This document shows positions 35,967-48,034 of a DNA stretch of 64,000 nt, piece by piece. This DNA comes from Hydractinia symbiolongicarpus (Eukaryota; Cnidaria; Hydrozoa; Anthoathecata; Hydractiniidae), in assembly GCF_029227915.1 (NCBI RefSeq), contig NC_079889.1:5148001-5212000 (forward strand), written 5' to 3'. The translations under genes and the position numbers were made by a program. Numbering within the stretch: position 1 is the stretch's first letter; each line of letters begins with the position of its first letter. The notes under the pieces are model-generated. The model worked only from the letters and a program-made list of their open reading frames with translations, searched no databases and had not been told where the DNA came from.

Positions 35967-38392
35967 AATGGTAACCTGCGCAGGCAGCTGAAACCGCGTG
36001 ATTTACGTTTGCCGCCTTTATTGGACTGCAAAAGGCCATATTACGGCCTTTATAGGACTGTGCACGTAGTTAAGAGTGTTGTAAGGCCAAGGTGCCAAGG
36101 AAAACCTCTTGGAACGTTGTAGTGCATTGAGATTTAAAGGAATAGTCCAATGGTAACCTTTGCAGGCAGATGGAACCACGTGATTTACGTGTGAGGCCTT
36201 TATGAGACTGCAAAAGGCCATATTACAGCCTTTATAGGACTGTGCACGTAGTTAAGAGCGTTCTAAGGCGACGTCGCTAATGAAAATAACTTGGGACGTT
36301 GTAGCACATTGAGACTGGAAGAAATAGTCCAATGGTAACCTTTGCAGACTGGTGAAACCACTTGATTTACGTGTGAAGCCTTTATTAGACTGCAAAAGGC
36401 CATATTACGGCCTTTATAGGACTGTGCACGTAGTTAAGAGTGTTGTAAGGCCATGGCGCTAAGGAAAACCTCTTGGAACGTTGAAGTGCATTAAGACTGG
36501 AAGAAATAGTACAATGGTAACCTGCGCAGGCAGATGGAACCACGTGATCTACGTGTGAGGCCTTTATTAGACTGCAAAAAGCCATATTACAGCCTTTATA
36601 GGACTGTGCACGTAGTTAAGAGCGTTCTAAGGCGATGGCGCTAATGAAAATGACTTGGGACGTTGTAGCGCATTGAGACTGGAACAACTAGTCCAATAGT
36701 AACCTGCGCAGGCAGGTGAAACCACGTGATTTACGTGTCAGGCCTTTATGAGACTGCAAAAGGCCATATTACAGCCTTTATAGGACTGTGCACGTAGTTA
36801 AGAGCGTTCTAAGGCGACGTCGCTAATGAAAATAACTTGGGACGTTGTAGCGCATTGAGACTTGAAGGAATAGTCCAATGGTAACCTTCGCAGGCAGGTG
36901 AAACCACGTGATTTACGTGTGAAGCCTTTATTAGACTGCAAAAAGCCATATTACAGCCTTTATAGGACTGTGCACGTAGTTAAGAGCGTTCTAAGGCGAT
37001 GGCGCTAATGAAAATGACTTGGGACGTTGTAGCGCATTGAGACTGGAACAACTAGTCCAATAGTAACCTGCGCAGGCAGGTGAAACCACGTGATTTACGT
37101 GTCAGGCCTTTATGAGACTGCAAAAGGCCATATTTCAGCCTTTATAGGACTGTGCACGTAGTTAAGAGCGTTCTAAGGCGACGTCGCTAATGAAAATAAC
37201 TTGGGACGTTGTAGCGCATTGAGACTTGAAGGAATAGTCCAATGGTAACCTTCGCAGGCAGGTGAAACCACGTGATTTACGTGTGAAGCCTTTATTAGAC
37301 TGCAAAATGCCATATTACGGCCTTTATAGGACTGTGCACGTAGTTAAGAGTGTTGTAAGGCCATGGCGCTAAGGAAAACCTCTTGGAACGTTGTAGTGCA
37401 TTGAGACTGGAAGAAATAGTACAATGGTAACCTGCGCAGGCAGCTGAAACCGCGTGATTTACGTTTGCCGCCTTTATTGGACTGCAAAAGGCCATATTAC
37501 GGCCTTTATAGGACTGTGCACGTAGTTAAGAGTGTTGTAAGGCCAAGGCGCCAAGGAAAACCTCTTGGAACGTTGTAGTGCATTGAGATTTGAAGGAAAA
37601 GTCCAATGGTAACCTTTGCAGGCAGATGGAACCACGTGATTTACGTGTGAGGCCTTTATGAGACTGCAAAAGGCCATATTACAGCCTTTATAGGACTGTG
37701 CACGTAGTTAAGAGCGTTCTAAGGCGACGTCGCTAATGAAAATAACTTGGGACGTTGTAGCACATTGAGACTGGAAGAAATAGTCCAATGGTAACCTTTG
37801 CAGACTGGTGAAACCACTTGATTTACGTGTGAAGCCTTTATTAGACTGCAAAAGGCCATATTACGGCCTTTATAGGACTGTGCACGTAGTTAAGAGTGTT
37901 GTAAGGCCATGGCGCTAAGGAAAACCTCTTGGAACGTTGAAGTGCATTAAGACTGGAAGAAATAGTACAATGGTAACCTGCGCAGGCAGATGGAACCACG
38001 TGATCTACGTGTGAGGCCTTTATTAGACTGCAAAAAGCCATATTACAGCCTTTATAGGACTGTGCACGTAGTTAAGAGCGTTCTAAGGCGATGGCGCTAA
38101 TGAAAATGACTTGGGACGTTGTAGCGCATTGAGACTGGAACAACTAGTCCAATAGTAACCTGCGCAGGCAGGTGAAACCACGTGATTTACGTGTCAGGCC
38201 TTTATGAGACTGCAAAAGGCCATATTACAGCCTTTATAGGACTGTGCACGTAGTTAAGAGCGTTCTAAGGCGACGTCGCTAATGAAAATAACTTGGGACG
38301 TTGTAGCGCATTGAGACTTGAAGGAATAGTCCAATGGTAACCTTCGCAGGCAGGTGAAACCACGTGATTTACGTGTGAAGCCTTTATTAGAC
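35967..38392. repeat. 8-monomer (1,456 bp) block pair with an inner dimer duplication
   Basis: 35,967-36,935 and 37,423-38,392 match at a shift of 1,456. Between them, 36,575-36,938 and 36,939-37,302 are a tandem duplication of a 364 bp dimer marked by GCAAAAAGCC and GTGTCAGGCC. One small region therefore shows two duplication scales. The pair is the counterpart of the pair at 21.9-24.1 kb. Confidence 0.85.
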
Positions 38393-41300
38393 TGCAAAAT
38401 GCCATATTACGGCCTTTATAGGACTGTGCACGTAGTTAAGAGTGTTGTAAGGCCATGGCGCTAATGAAAATAACTTGGAACGTTGTAGCGCATTGAGACT
38501 GGAACGACTAGTCCAATCGTAACCTGCGCAGGCAGCTGAAACCGCGTGATTTACGTCTGCGGCCTTTATTGGACTGCAAAAGGCCATATTACGGCTTTTA
38601 TAGGACTGTGCACGTAGTTAAGAGTGTTGCAAGGCCACCGCGCCAAGGAAAACCTCTTGGAACGTAGCAGTGCATTGCGACTGGAAGGAATAGTACAATA
38701 GTAACCTGCGCAGGCAGAGGGAACCACGTGATTTACGTGTGAGGCCTTTATGGGACTGCGAAAGGCCATATTACAGCCTTTATAGGACTGTGCACGTAGT
38801 TAAGAACGTTCTAAGGCGACGTCGCTAATGAAAATAACTTGGGACGTTGTAGCGCATTGAGACTTGAAGGAATAGTCCAATGGTAACCTTCGCAGGCAGG
38901 TGAAACCACGTGATTTACGTGTGAAGCCTTTATTAGACTGCAAAATGCCATATTACGGCCTTTATAGGACTGTGCACGTAGTTAAGAGTGTTGTAAAGCC
39001 ATGGCGCCAAGGAAAACCTCTTGGAACGTTGAAGTGCATTAAGACTGGAAGAAATAGTACAATGGTAACCTGCACAGGCAGATGGAACCACGTGATCTAC
39101 GTGTGAGGCCTTTAATAGACTGCAAAAGGCCATATTACAGCCTTTATAGGACTGTGCACGTAGTTAAGAGCGTTCTAAGGCGATGGCGCTAATGAAAATG
39201 ACTTGGGACGTTGTAGCGCATTGAGACTGGAACAACTAGTCCAATAGTAACCTGCGCAGGCAGGTGAAACCACGTGATTTACGTGTCAGGCCTTTATTAG
39301 ACTGCAAAGTGCCATATTACGGCCTTTATAGGACTGTGCACGTAGTAAAGAGTGTTGTAAGGCCATGGCGCTAAGGAAAAGCTCTTGGAACGTTGTAGTG
39401 CATTGAGACTGGAAGTAATAGTACAATGGTAAACTGCGCAGGCAGATGGAACTACGTGATCTACGTGTGAGGCCTTTATTAGACTGCAAAAGGCCATATT
39501 ACAGCCTTTAATGGACTGTGCATGTAGTTAAGAGTGTTCTAAGGCCTCAGCGCTAAGGAAAACCACTCGGAACGTTGTAGTGCATTGAGACTGGAAGAAA
39601 TAGTACAATAGTAACCTGCGCAGGCAGATGGAACCACGTGATTTACGTGTGAGGCCTTTATTGGACTGCAAAAGGCCATAATACGGCCTTTATAGGATTG
39701 TGAACGTAGTTAAGAGTGTTCTAAGGCAACGGCGCTAATGAAAACGACTTGGGACGTTGTAGCGCATTGAGACTGGAACGACTAGTCCAATCGTAACCTG
39801 CGCAGGCAGCTGAAACCGCGTGATATACGTCTGCGGCCTTTATTGGACTGCAAAAGGCCATATTACGGCTTTTATAGGACTGTGCACGTAGTTAAGAGTG
39901 TTGCAAGGCCACCGCGCCAAGGAAAACCTCTTGGAACGTCGCAGTGCATTGCGACTGGAAGGAATAGTACAATAGTAACCTGCGCAGGCAGAGGGAACCA
40001 CGTGATTTACGTGTGAGGCCTTTATGGGACTGCGAAAGGCCATATTACAGCCTTTATAGGACTGTGCACGTAGTTAAGAACGTTCTAAGGCGACGTCGCT
40101 AATGAAATTAAATTGGGACGTTGTAGCGCATTGAGACTTGAAGGAATAGTCCAATGGTAACATTCGCAGGCAGATGGAACAACCTGATTTACGTGTGAGG
40201 CCTTTATTAGACTGCAAAATGCCATATTACGGCCTTTATAGGACTGTGCACGTAGTTAAGAACGTTCTAAGGCGACGTCGCTAATGAAAATAACTTGGGA
40301 CGTTGTAGCGCATTGAGACTTGAAGGAATAGTCCAATGGTAACCTTCGCAGGCAGGTGAAACCACGTGATTTACGTGTGAAGCCTTTATTAGACTGCAAA
40401 ATGCCATATTACGGCCTTTATAGGACTGTGCACGTAGTTAAGAACGTTCTAAGGCGACGTCGCTAATGAAAATAACTTGGGACGTTGTAGCGCATTAAGA
40501 CTGGAAGAAATAGTACAATGGTAACCTGCGCAGGCAGATGGAACCACGTGATCTACGTGTGAGGCCTTTATTAGACTGCAAAAGGCCATATTACAGCCTT
40601 TATAGGACTGTGCACGTAGTTAAGAGCGTTCTAAGGCGATGGCGCTAATGAAAATGACTTGGGACGTTGTAGCGCATTGAGACTGGAACAACTAGTCCAA
40701 TAGTAACCTGCGCAGGCAGGTGAAACCACGTGATTTACGTGTCAGGCCTTTATTAGACTGCAAAGTGCCATATTACGGCCTTTATAGGACTGTGCACGTA
40801 GTAAAGAGTGTTGTAAGGCCATGGCGCTAAGGAAAACCTCTTGGAACGTTGTAGTGCATTGAGACTGGAAGTAATAGTACAATGGTAAACTGCGCAGGCA
40901 GATGGAACCACGTGATCTACGTGTGAGGCCTTTATTAGACTGCAAAAGGCCATATTACAGCCTTTAATGGACTGTGCATGTAGTTAAGAGTGTTCTAAGG
41001 CCTCAGCACTAAGGAGAACCACTCGGAACGTTGTAGTGCATTGAGACTGGAAGAAATAGTACAATAGTAACCTGCGCAGGCAGATGGAACCACGTGATTT
41101 ACGTGTGAGGCCTTTATTAGACTGCAAAAGGCCATATTACAGCCTTTATAGGACTGTGCACGTAGTTAAGAGCGTTTTAAGGCGACGGCGCTAATGAAAA
41201 TGACTTGGGACGTTGTAGCGCATTGAGACTGGAAGGAATAGTCCAATGGTAACCTTCGCAGGCAGGTGAAACCACGTGATTTACGTGTGAAGCCTTTATT

Positions 41301-42955
41301 AGACTGGAAAATGCCATATTACGGGCTTTATAGGACTGTGCACGTAGTTAAGAGTGTTGTAAGGCCATGGCGCTAAGGAAAACCTCTTGGAACGTTGTGG
41401 TGCATTGAGACTGGAAGAAATAGTACAATGGTAAACTGCGCAGGCAGATGGAACCACGTGATCTACGTGTGAGGCCTTTATTAGACTGCAAAATGCCATA
41501 TTACGGCCTTTATAGGACTGTGCACGTAGTTAAGAGTGTTGTAAGGCCACGGCGCCAAGGAAAACCTCTTGGAACGTTGTAGTGCATTGAGACTGGAAGG
41601 AATAGTCCAATGGTAACATTCGCAGGCAGATGGAACAACGTGATTTACGTGTGAGGCCTTTATTAGACTGCAAAAGGCCATATTACAGCCTTTATAGGAC
41701 TGTTCACGTAGTTAAGAGCGTTCTAAGGCGACGGCGCTAATGAAAACGACTTGGGACGTTGTAGTGCATTGAGACTGGAAGAACTAGTCCAATGGTAACC
41801 TGCGCAGGCAGGTGAAACCACGTGATTTACGTGTGAAGCCTTTATTAGACTGCAAAATGCCATATTACAGCCTTTATAGGACTGTGCACGTAGTTAAGAG
41901 TGTTGTAAGGCCACAGCGCCAAGGAAAACCTCTTGGAACGTTGTAATGCATTGAGACTGGAAGGAATAGTCCAATGGTAACATTCGCAGGCAGATGGAAC
42001 CACGTGATTTACGTGTGAGGCCTTTATTAGACTGCAAAAGGCCATATTACGGCCTTTATAGGACTGTGCACGCAGTTAAGAGCGTTCTAAGGCGACGGCG
42101 CTAATGAAAATGACTTGGGACGTTGTAGCGCATTGAGACTGGAAGGAATAGTCCAATGGTAAACTTCGCAGGCAGGTGAAACCACGTGATTTACGTGTGA
42201 GGCCTTTATTAGACTGCAAAAGGCCATATTACAGCCTTTATAGGAATGTGCACGTAGTTAAGAGCGTTCTAAGGCGACGGCGCTTATGAAAATGACTTGG
42301 GACGTTGTAGTGCATTGAGACTGGAAGAAATAGTACAATGGTAAACTGCGCAGGCGGATGGAACCACGTGATTTACGTGTGAGGCCTTTCTTAGACTGTA
42401 AAAGGCCATATTACAGCCTTTATAGGAATGTGCACGTAGTTAAGAGCGTTCTAAGGCGACGGCGCTAATGAAAATGACTTGGGACGTTGTAGTGCATTGA
42501 GACTGGAAGAAATAGTACAATGGTAAACTGCGCAGGCGGATTGAACCACGTGATCTACGTGTGAGGCCTTTATTAGACTGCAAAAGGCCATATTACAGCC
42601 TTTATAGGACTGTGCACGTAGTTAAGAGTGTTGTAAGGCCACGGCGCCAAGGAAAACCTCTTGGAACGTTGTAGTGCATTGAGACTGGAAGGAATAGTCC
42701 AATGGTAACATTCGCAGGCAGATGGAACAACGTGATTTACGTGTGAGGCCTTTATTAGACTGCAAAATGCCATATTACGGCCTTTATAGGACTGTGCACG
42801 TAGTTAAGAGTGTTGTAAGGCCACGGCGCCAAGGAAAACCTCTTGGAACGTTGAAGTGCATTAAGAATGGAAGAAATATTACAATGGTAACCTGCGCAGG
42901 CAGATGGAACCACGTGATCTACGTGTGAGGCCTTTATTAGAATGCAAAAGGCCAT
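36018..42955. repeat. Uninterrupted paralogue of the retrotransposon-bearing region
   Basis: Matches 21,855-27,515 plus 31,489-32,764. The offset is 14,163 from 21.9 to 25.9 kb (56 monomers minus 1, plus the 3,972-base insertion), 15,073 around 26.2-26.6 kb, and 14,345 at the insertion point. After the element it is 10,373, then 10,191. The changes in offset are whole monomers: the left copy gained four monomers between about 26.6 and 27.3 kb and one near 32 kb, and other monomers differ near 26 kb. The unfilled insertion site is at 41,860/41,861. Confidence 0.85.
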
Positions 42956-43089
42956 ATTACAGCCTTTATAGGACTGTGCACGTAGTTAAAAGCGTTCTAA
43001 GGCGATGGCGCTAATGAAAATAACTTGGGACGTTGTAGCGCATTGAGACTTGAAGGAATAGTCCAATGGTAACCTTCGCAGGCAGGTGA

Positions 43090-45478
43090 AACCACGTGAT
43101 TTACGTGTGAAGCCTTTATTAGACTGCAAAATGCCATATTACGGCCTTTATAGGACTGTGCACGTAGTTAAGAGTGTTGTAAGGCCATGGCGCTAAGGAA
43201 AACCTCTTGGAACGTTGTAGTGCATTGAGACTGGAAGAAATAGTACAATGGTAAACTGCGCAGGCAGATGGAACCACGTGATCTACGTGTGAGGCCTTTA
43301 TGGGACTGCAAAAGGCCATATTACAGCCTTTATAGGACTGTGCACGTAGTTAAGAGCGTTCTAAGGCGACGTTGCTAATGAAAATAACTTGGGACGTTGT
43401 AGCACATTGAGACTGGAAGAAATAGTCCAATGGTAACCTTTGCAGATTGGTGAAACCATGTGATTTACGTGTGAAGCCTTTATTAGACTGCAAAAGGCCA
43501 TATTACGGCCTTTGTAGGACTGTGCACGTAGTTAAGAGTGTTGTAAGGCCATGGCGCCAAGGAAAACCTCTTGGAACGTTGAAGTGCATTAAGACTGGAA
43601 GAAATAGTACAATGGTAACCTGCGCAGGCAGATGGAACCACGTGATCTACGTGTGAGGCCTTTATTAGACTGCAAAAGGCCATATTACAGCCTTTATAGG
43701 ACTGTGCACGTAGTTAAGAGCGTTCTAAGGCGATGGCGCTAATGAAAATGACTTGGGACGTTGTAGCGCATTGAGACTGGAACAACTAGTCCAATAGTAA
43801 CATGCGCAGGCAGGTGAAACCACGTGATTTACGTGTCAGGCCTTTATTAGACTGCAAAGTGCCATATTACGGCCTTTATAGGACTGTGCACGTAGTTAAG
43901 AGTGTTGTAAGGCCATGGCGCCAAGGAAAACCTCTTGGAACGTTGAAGTGCATTAAGACTGGAAGAAATAGTACAATGGTAACCTGCGCAGGCAGATGGA
44001 ACCACGTGATCTACGTGTGAGGCCTTTATTAGACTGCAAAAGGCCATATTACAGCCTTTAATGGACTGTGTATGTAGTTAAGAGTGTTCTAAGGCCTCAG
44101 CGCTAAGGAGAACCACACGGAACGTTGTAGTGCATTGAGACTGGAAGAAATAGTACAATAGTAACCTGCGCAGGCAGATGGAACCACGTGATTTACGTGT
44201 GAGGCCTTTATTAGACTGCAAAGTGCCATATTACGGCCTTTATAGGACTGTGCACGTAGTTAAGAGTGTTGTAAGGCCATGGCGCTAAGGAAAACCTCTT
44301 GGAACGTTGTAGTGCATTGAGACTGGAAGTAATAGTACAATGGTAAACTGCGCAGGCAGATGGAACCACGTGATTTACGTGTGAAGCCTTTATTAGACTG
44401 CAAAATGCCATATTACGGCCTTTATAGGACTGTGCACGTAGTTAAGAGTGTTGTAAGGCCATGGCGCTAAGGAAAACCTCTTGGAACGTTGTAGTGCATT
44501 GAGACTGAAAGAAATAGTACAATGGTAAACTGCGCAGGCAGATGGAACCACGTGATCTACGTGTGAGGCCTTTATGGGACTGCAAAAGGCCATATTACAG
44601 CCTTTATAGGACTGTGCACGTAGTTAAGAGCGTTCTAAGGCGACGTTGCTAATGAAAATAACTTGGGACGTTGTAGCGCATTGAGACTGGAAGAAATAGT
44701 CCAATGGTAACCTTTGCAGATTGGTGAAACCATGTGATTTACGTGTGAAGCCCTTATTAGACTGCAAAAGGCCATATTACGGCCTTTGTAGGACTGTGCA
44801 CGTAGTTAAGAGTGTTGTAAGGCCATGGCGCCAAGGAAAACCTCTTGGAACGTTGAAGTGCATTAAGACTGGAAGAAATAGTACAATGGTAACCTGCGCA
44901 GGCAGATGGAACCACGTGATCTACGTGTGAGGCCTTTATTAGACTGCAAAAGGCCATATTACAGCCTTTATAGGACTGTGCACGTAGTTAAGAGCGTTCT
45001 AAGGCGATGGCGCTAATGAAAATGACTTGGGACGTTGTAGCGCATTGAGACTGGAACAACTAGTCCAATAGTAACCTGCGCAGGCATGTGAAACCACGTG
45101 ATTTACGTGTCAGGCCTTTATTAGACTGCAAAGTGCCATATTACGGCCTTTATAGGACTGTGCACGTAGTTAAGAGTGTTGTAAGGCCATGGCGCTAAGG
45201 AAAACCTCTTGGAACGTTGTAGTGCATTGAGACTGGAAGTAATAGTACAATGGTAAACTGCGCAGGCAGATGGAACCACGTGATCTACGTGTGAGGCCTT
45301 TATTAGACTGCAAAAGGCCATATTACAGCCTTTCATGGACTGTGTATGTAGTTAAGAGTGTTCTAAGGCCTCAGCGCTAAGGAGAACCACACGGAACGTT
45401 GTAGTGCATTGAGACTGGAAGAAATAGTACAATAGTAACCTGCGCAGGCAGATGGAACCACGTGATTTACGTGTGAGG
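43090..45478. repeat. 7-monomer (1,274 bp) tandem block duplication
   Basis: About 43,090-44,204 and 44,364-45,478 match at a shift of 1,274 (7 x 182). They share rare variants including GCAGATTGGTGAAACCATG, GGCCTTTGTAGGACTG, GTGTATGTAG and CCACACGGAACG. A few substitutions separate the copies, such as CTTTAATGG versus CTTTCATGG. Confidence 0.85.
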
Positions 45479-48034
45479 CCTTTATTAGACTGCAAAAGGC
45501 CATATTACAGCCTTTATAGGAATGTGCACGTAGTTAAGAGCGTTCTAAGGCGACGGCGCTAATGAAAATGACTTGGGACGTTGTAGTGCATTGAGACTGG
45601 AAGAAATAGTACAATGGTAAACTGCGCAGGCGGATGGAACCACGTGATCTACGTGTGAGGCCTTTATTAGACTGCAAAAAGGCCATATTACAGCCTTTAT
45701 AGGACTGTGCACGTAGTTAAGAGTGTTGTAAGGCCAAGGCGCCAAGGAAAACCTCTTGGAACGTTGAAGTGCATTAAGACTGGAAGAAATATTACAATGG
45801 TAACCTGCGCAGTCAGATGGAACCACGTGATCTACGTGTGAGGCCTTTATTAGACTGCAAAAGGCCATATTACAGCCTTTATAAGAATGTGCACGTAGTT
45901 AAGAGCGTTCTAAAGCGACGGCGCTAATGAAAATGACTTGGGACGTTGTAGTGCATTGAGACTGGAAGAAATAGTACAATGGTAAACTGCGCAGGCAGAT
46001 GGAACCACGTGATTTACGTGTGAGGCCTTTATTAGACTGCAAAAGGCCATGTTACAGCCTTTATAGGACTGTGCACGTAGTTAAGAGCGTTCTAATGCGA
46101 CGGCGCTAATGAAAATGACTTGGGACGTTGTAGCGCATTGAGACTGGAAGGAATAGTCCAATGGTAAACTTCGCAGGCAGGTGAAACCACGTGATTTACG
46201 TGTGAAGCCTTTATTAGACTGCAAAATGCCATATTACGGCCTTTATAGGACTGTGCACGTAGTTAAGAGTGTTGTAAGGCCATGGCGCTAAGGAAAACCT
46301 CTTGGAACGTTGTAGTGCATTGAGACTGGAAGGAATAGTCCAATGGTAACATTTGCAGGCAGATGGAACCACGTGATTTACGTGTGAGGCCTTTATTAGA
46401 CTGCAAAAGGCCATATTACAGCCTTTATAGGACTGTGCACGTAGTTAAGAGCGTTCTAAGGCGACGGCGCTAATGAAAACGACTTGGGACGTTGTAGCGC
46501 ATTGAGACTGGAAGAAATAGTCCAAGGGTAAAATTCGCAGGCAGGTGGAACCACGTGATTTACGTGTGAGGCCTTTATTAGACTGCAAAAGGCCATATTA
46601 CAGCCTTTATAGGAATGTGCACGTAGTTAAGAGCGTTCTAAGGCGACGGCGCTAATGAAAATGACTTGGGACGTTGTAGCGCATTGAGACTGGAAGGAAT
46701 AGTCCAATGGTAAACTTCGCAGGCAGGTGAAACCACGTGATTTACGTGTGAAGCCTTTATTAGACTGCAAAATGCCATATTACGGCTTTTATAGGACTGT
46801 GCACGTAGTTAATAGTGTTGTAAGGCTATGGCGCTAAGGAAAACCTCTTGGAACGTTGTAGTGCATTGAGACTGGAAGTAATAGTACAATGGTAAACTGC
46901 GCAGGCAGATGGAACCACGTGATCTACGTGTGAGGCCTTTATTAGACTGCAAAAGGCCATATTACAGCCTTTAATGGACTGTGCATGTAGTTAAGAGTGT
47001 TCTAAGGCCTCAGCGCTAAGGAGAACCACTCGGAACGTTGTAGTGCATTGAGACTGGAAGAAATAGTACAATAGTAACCTGCGCAGGCAGATGGAACCAC
47101 GTGATTTACGTGTGAGGCCTTTATGAGACTGCAAAAGGCCATATTACGGCCTTTATAGGACTGTGCACGTAGTTAAGAGTGTTGTAAGGCCATGGCGCTA
47201 AGGAAAACCTCTTGGAACGTTGTGGTGCATTGAGACTGGAAGAAATAGTACAATGGTAAACTGCGCAGGCAGATGGAACCACGTGATTTACGTGTGAGGC
47301 CTTTATTAGATTGCAAAATGCCATATTACTGACTGAAAGGAATAGTCCAATGGTAACATTCGCAGGCAGATGGAACCACGTGATTTACGTGTGAGGCCTT
47401 TATTAGACTGCAAAAGGCCATATTACAGCCTTTATAGGACTGTGCACGCAGTTAAGAGCGTTCTAAGGCGACGGCGCTAATGAAAATGACTTGGGACGTT
47501 GTAGCGCATTGAGACTGGAAGGAATAGTCCAATGGTAAACTTCGCAGGCAGGTGAAACCACATGATTTACGTGTGAGGCCTTTATTAGACTGCAAAAGGC
47601 CATATTACAGCCTTTATAGGAATGTGCACGTAGTTAAGAGCGTTCTAAGGCGACGGCGCTAATGAAAATGACTTGGGACGTTGTAGTGCCATGAGACTGG
47701 AAGAAATAGTACAATGGTAAACTGCGCAGGCGGATGGAACCACGTGATCTACGTGTGAGGCCTTTATTAGACTGCAAAAGGCCATATTACAGCCTTTATA
47801 GGACTGTGCACGTAGTTAAGAGCGTTCTAAAACGATGGCGCTAATGAAAATGACTTTGGACGTTGTAGCGCATTGAGACTGGAACGTCTAGTCCAATGGT
47901 AACCTGCGCAGGCAGCTGAAACCGCGTGATTTACGTCTGCCGCCTTTATTGGACTGCAAAAGGCCATACTACGGCTTTTAAGGACTGTGCACGTAGTTAA
48001 GAGTGTTGTAAGGCCACAGCGCCAAGGAAAACCT

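Larger units (their letters stand above)
31489..47330. repeat. 182 bp satellite array, middle segment (about 87 monomers)
   Basis: Continues the left array with the same orientation. The phase shift across the element is 150, equal to 3,972 modulo 182, as expected for a simple insertion with one base lost. Inside the segment only a one-base loss (about 33,473, TTTATAGACTG) and a one-base gain (about 45,676, GCAAAAAGGCC) disturb the period. The monomer classes are the same as on the left, and long blocks match the 21.8-27.5 kb region. It ends at a monomer broken by an 85 bp deletion at 47,330. No genes are seen. Confidence 0.97.
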
